Positions 49,387 to 51,301 of a stretch of DNA of 51,301 bases are shown in pieces. The DNA is taken from positions 1-51,301 of the forward strand of contig JAKUQE010000020.1 in NCBI GenBank assembly GCA_022450395.1. The letters are read 5' to 3'. The position numbers and the translations under genes are program-made. The notes beneath the pieces were generated by a model. The model was not told the origin of the DNA and searched no databases. It was given only the letters and a program-made list of their open reading frames with translations. Position 1 is the stretch's first letter. Each line of letters starts with the position of its first letter. The stretch comes from Dehalococcoidia bacterium (GTDB lineage: Bacteria; Chloroflexota; Dehalococcoidia; Lucifugimonadales; UBA3495).

Positions 49387-50310
49387 CTACTGAGACCACA
49401 AGTCACGAAACTGGGTGGCCACCACCTGATCGTAAGGGACTGGACCGGAGAGAAGCCCGGTTGCTTGCGCGAATCGGTTCATGCTTTCCACGGCATCCTC
49501 AGGGATCGACGGGTCATAAAACGGCGCGTCCCGCTCGATCAGCGCCGCTATGATTTCCGCTTCGGCAGCGGGAAACAAACGGCGCCCCACCTCCGTGGCC
49601 CGGGAAGGGTCTTCTCGTAGAGCGTTCTGCACATTCACGATCCCCCGCACCGCTCCAGCCACCGTCCCGGGGTCTTTATCCACATTGGCGTCCGAGGTTA
49701 CCAGCGCCGCGAAGGTATATCCGGTGGCTGAGGTTGGGCCGATACCCCGCCGGACATCAAGGATCACCTTACCGGCCCCGCTGCGAACCGCCACTTCACA
49801 GCCCATAGCGTTCGCCCAGAATCCGTCGATCTCGCCTCTCTCCAATACGCCCGCGGCATGAACGCCGAACGATACGCCCGGACCGTCCGCCCCAGGGACC
49901 GGACCCAATTCCACACCGTCTCTCATCGGGTCTATACCCGCTTCGCTCAAGAGATGCCGAAAGGCCAACTCCGGTCCGGGAGCAGCCCCGATGCGCAGCC
50001 CTTTGATCCCCTGAACGTCGCCGGGTTCCACTTCCAGATCCGACCTAACGACCAGCAACCAAAAAGTCTGCTTGGCCAATGCGGCGACCAACTTCGCGCC
50101 CTGCCATTCCGGGAACGCCGTCAACGCGGCATGGGCCGGCCCTGCCACAAAGTCCACTTCTCCATCCCGTAACGCCGCCATCGCTCTGGTTATAGGGAAA
50201 ACGTGGCGCAATTCCGCGTCCAACCCCTCGGCCTTAAAGTAGCCCAATTCTATGGCGGCCACGGCTGGGAAGTAGGAATTGGAGATAAGGTCGGGCACGG
50301 CGATACGCAT
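49387..50310 (-). CDS. NMT1/THI5-like (SsuA-type) substrate-binding protein without signal peptide
   Basis: 307 residues with the periplasmic-binding-protein fold of the nitrate/sulfonate/thiamine-precursor group: AVPDLISNSYFPAVAAIELGYFKAEGLD, FVAGPAHAALTAFPEW, KGLRIGAAPGPELAFRHLL and GEIDGFWANAMGCEVAV. It begins directly with the first beta strand. There is no signal peptide or lipobox, and AAAGGAGA lies six bases before the ATG, so no longer start is expected. No ABC permease or ATPase is adjacent. It may act in the cytoplasm as a sensor or enzyme (THI5-like), or be exported in another way. Confidence 0.83.
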   Translation of the reverse strand: MRIAVPDLISNSYFPAVAAIELGYFKAEGLDAELRHVFPITRAMAALRDGEVDFVAGPAHAALTAFPEWQGAKLVAALAKQTFWLLVVRSDLEVEPGDVQGIKGLRIGAAPGPELAFRHLLSEAGIDPMRDGVELGPVPGADGPGVSFGVHAAGVLERGEIDGFWANAMGCEVAVRSGAGKVILDVRRGIGPTSATGYTFAALVTSDANVDKDPGTVAGAVRGIVNVQNALREDPSRATEVGRRLFPAAEAEIIAALIERDAPFYDPSIPEDAVESMNRFAQATGLLSGPVPYDQVVATQFRDLWSQ

Positions 50311-50624
50311 GAAGAGTCTCCTTTAGGATTTTGTCAGCGCCAGCTATTTTCGGCGCAGTTTGCCATGGATTTTAGCGGCGGCTGTGTGACTGGCCCAAGA
50401 GACGCCATTTGGATCACGTCGTCGATCAAGATAGGACCCATAGCCGCGAATCAGTGTTCACCATCCCCACTGAGCCGCCTTGAAAGGCACGGTCCCACCA
50501 AAAAACACCAGAATTGGCCCGCCTAATTCTATACCTTTTCGTGGCTAGTGGGCCCGAAGCCTTGTCGAGATCGCGATGGATCGACTGGACGTATCATAGT
50601 TGCCGGTATTAATATTGCCCCATT
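50311..50624. other. Divergent intergenic region before the protein kinase
   Basis: 314 bases with no supported gene. Only short features are seen: GGTATTAATATTG just before the kinase start and scattered GATC-rich words near 50570-50590. No clear promoter or palindrome array. Confidence 0.45.
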
Positions 50625-51301
50625 ATGGCTTCCGATAGGCTCCAACGACAGATTGAACGGCTTCTCGATGAGGCCGACCTAGCCATCACCGGCGAGGATT
50701 GGTCCACGGTAAGCAGCCGCGCCAGATCGGTCTTGGCCATCGACCCTGAGAACGCTGACGGACTGGCCTATCTGGCCACCGCGGATCGGGCTTTGGGCGC
50801 GTCCGCTCCTCAGCCCCCAACTCAGTCCGCGCTTTCAACACCGATGGCAGCCCCAACACCCGATCCTACGACCTTTGCCAACGGGCGCTACCAGGTCAAG
50901 CGGTTCCTGGGTGAGGGCGGCAAGAAGAAAGTCTACCTAGCCCACGACACAACCCTGGACCGGGAAGTTGCATTCGCTCTGATAAAGACCGACGGTCTGG
51001 ACGAAACCTCCCGCATCCGCATCCAGCGTGAGGCCCAGGCCATGGGCCGGTTGGGCTCCCACTCCCATATCGTCACCGTTTTCGATTTGGGCGAGGAACA
51101 AGGCCAGCCCTACATGGTCACCGAACTCATGGGAGGCGGCGACGTTGAAGGGGTAATCGAAGCCGCCGAAGACCACCGGCTTCCCCTGGAACAAGTCATC
51201 AAGATTGCCCAGGAGACCTGCCGGGGGATGGAGTTCGCCCACAGCCGGGGCATCGTCCACCGGGACCTGAAACCGGGTAACGTGTGGCTTACCGAAGACG
51301 G
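50625..51301 (+). CDS. Serine/threonine protein kinase (C-terminus beyond right edge)
   Basis: About 225 codons visible, open at the right edge. Residues 1-60 are a helical, TPR-like head (LLDEADLAITGEDWSTVSS, LAIDPENADGLAYLATAD). A Pro/Ala linker of about 30 residues follows, then a Hanks-type kinase domain: the loop LGEGGKKKVYLAHD, a VAIK-like segment VAFALIKTDG, and the catalytic HRDLKPGNVW. The third loop glycine is replaced by lysine (GEGGKKKV); I recall this as a common variant in Chloroflexi and other multi-domain kinases. Downstream parts are likely AAA or TPR modules but are not visible. Confidence 0.9.
   Translation, partial: MASDRLQRQIERLLDEADLAITGEDWSTVSSRARSVLAIDPENADGLAYLATADRALGASAPQPPTQSALSTPMAAPTPDPTTFANGRYQVKRFLGEGGKKKVYLAHDTTLDREVAFALIKTDGLDETSRIRIQREAQAMGRLGSHSHIVTVFDLGEEQGQPYMVTELMGGGDVEGVIEAAEDHRLPLEQVIKIAQETCRGMEFAHSRGIVHRDLKPGNVWLTED

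Noticed and set aside
1-51301. CRISPR array, tRNA or rRNA genes, toxin-antitoxin or restriction system
   Set aside because: No regularly spaced repeats with unique spacers, no tRNA-like cloverleaf or rRNA sequence, and no recognised defence genes on either strand by inspection.

Overview
The window looks like a piece of chromosome from an uncultured Chloroflexota bacterium, probably Dehalococcoidia or SAR202-like. This is an inference from content: two luciferase-like flavin oxidoreductases, a PccB-type carboxyltransferase, a CitE-like CoA lyase, a Cys-less thiolase, a Ser/Thr kinase with a GEGGKKKV loop, a Trax-like protein and a four-Cys ribosomal protein L28. No rRNA, tRNA, CRISPR array, prophage or IS transposase was seen. 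Coding density is high. Many starts are TTG or GTG, and several promoters look like extended -10 boxes (TGnTAnAAT).

Layout: 1-4.2 kb holds minus-strand gltX (cut by the left edge), a 0.5 kb palindrome/tandem-repeat block, and an operon of alpha/beta hydrolase, lspA with an added zinc-ribbon tail, and rluD. 4.4-10.4 kb holds threonine aldolase, a Cys-less isochorismatase-like protein, rarA, a flavin oxidoreductase and an acyl-CoA carboxyltransferase, with copies of an AGCTATCAGC-type dispersed repeat between them. 10.5-15.7 kb runs forward: folP-folK, an orphan groEL, a dUTPase-like gene and queG. 15.7-25 kb carries an EVE-domain protein, a thiolase, a Xer recombinase, a tail-anchored small protein, uvrC, a hypothetical, an aldehyde dehydrogenase and a PIG-L deacetylase. 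25-28.7 kb is minus strand: flavin oxidoreductase, a frameshifted and degenerate GAF-histidine kinase, and a pterin carbinolamine dehydratase. 29-31.9 kb is sugar isomerase-argH-rpe.

31.9-38.2 kb is a long minus-strand series: polA, retropepsin-like protease, NIPSNAP, CitE-like lyase, folB, PNPOx-like protein and rpmB. Divergent from polA is a tightly packed forward cluster (38.4-41.7 kb): two FmdB zinc ribbons, thiE with a new N-terminal helical domain, a Trax/translin homologue that keeps a putative acidic nuclease site, and an RNase Z-like metallo-beta-lactamase. This cluster is the most interesting part of the window because it pairs two potential RNA-processing nucleases. A class II aldolase, comM, a three-module MFS-like/spermidine synthase/TPR fusion, a VOC protein, a zinc-ribbon membrane protein, a polysaccharide-deacetylase-like protein, a signal-peptide-less NMT1-like binding protein and the start of a Ser/Thr kinase complete the window.

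Folate/pterin functions are scattered over four loci (folP-folK, folB, carbinolamine dehydratase). At least four families of short palindromic intergenic repeats are present. Some of their ends appear to have been recruited as coding ends, promoters or terminators.
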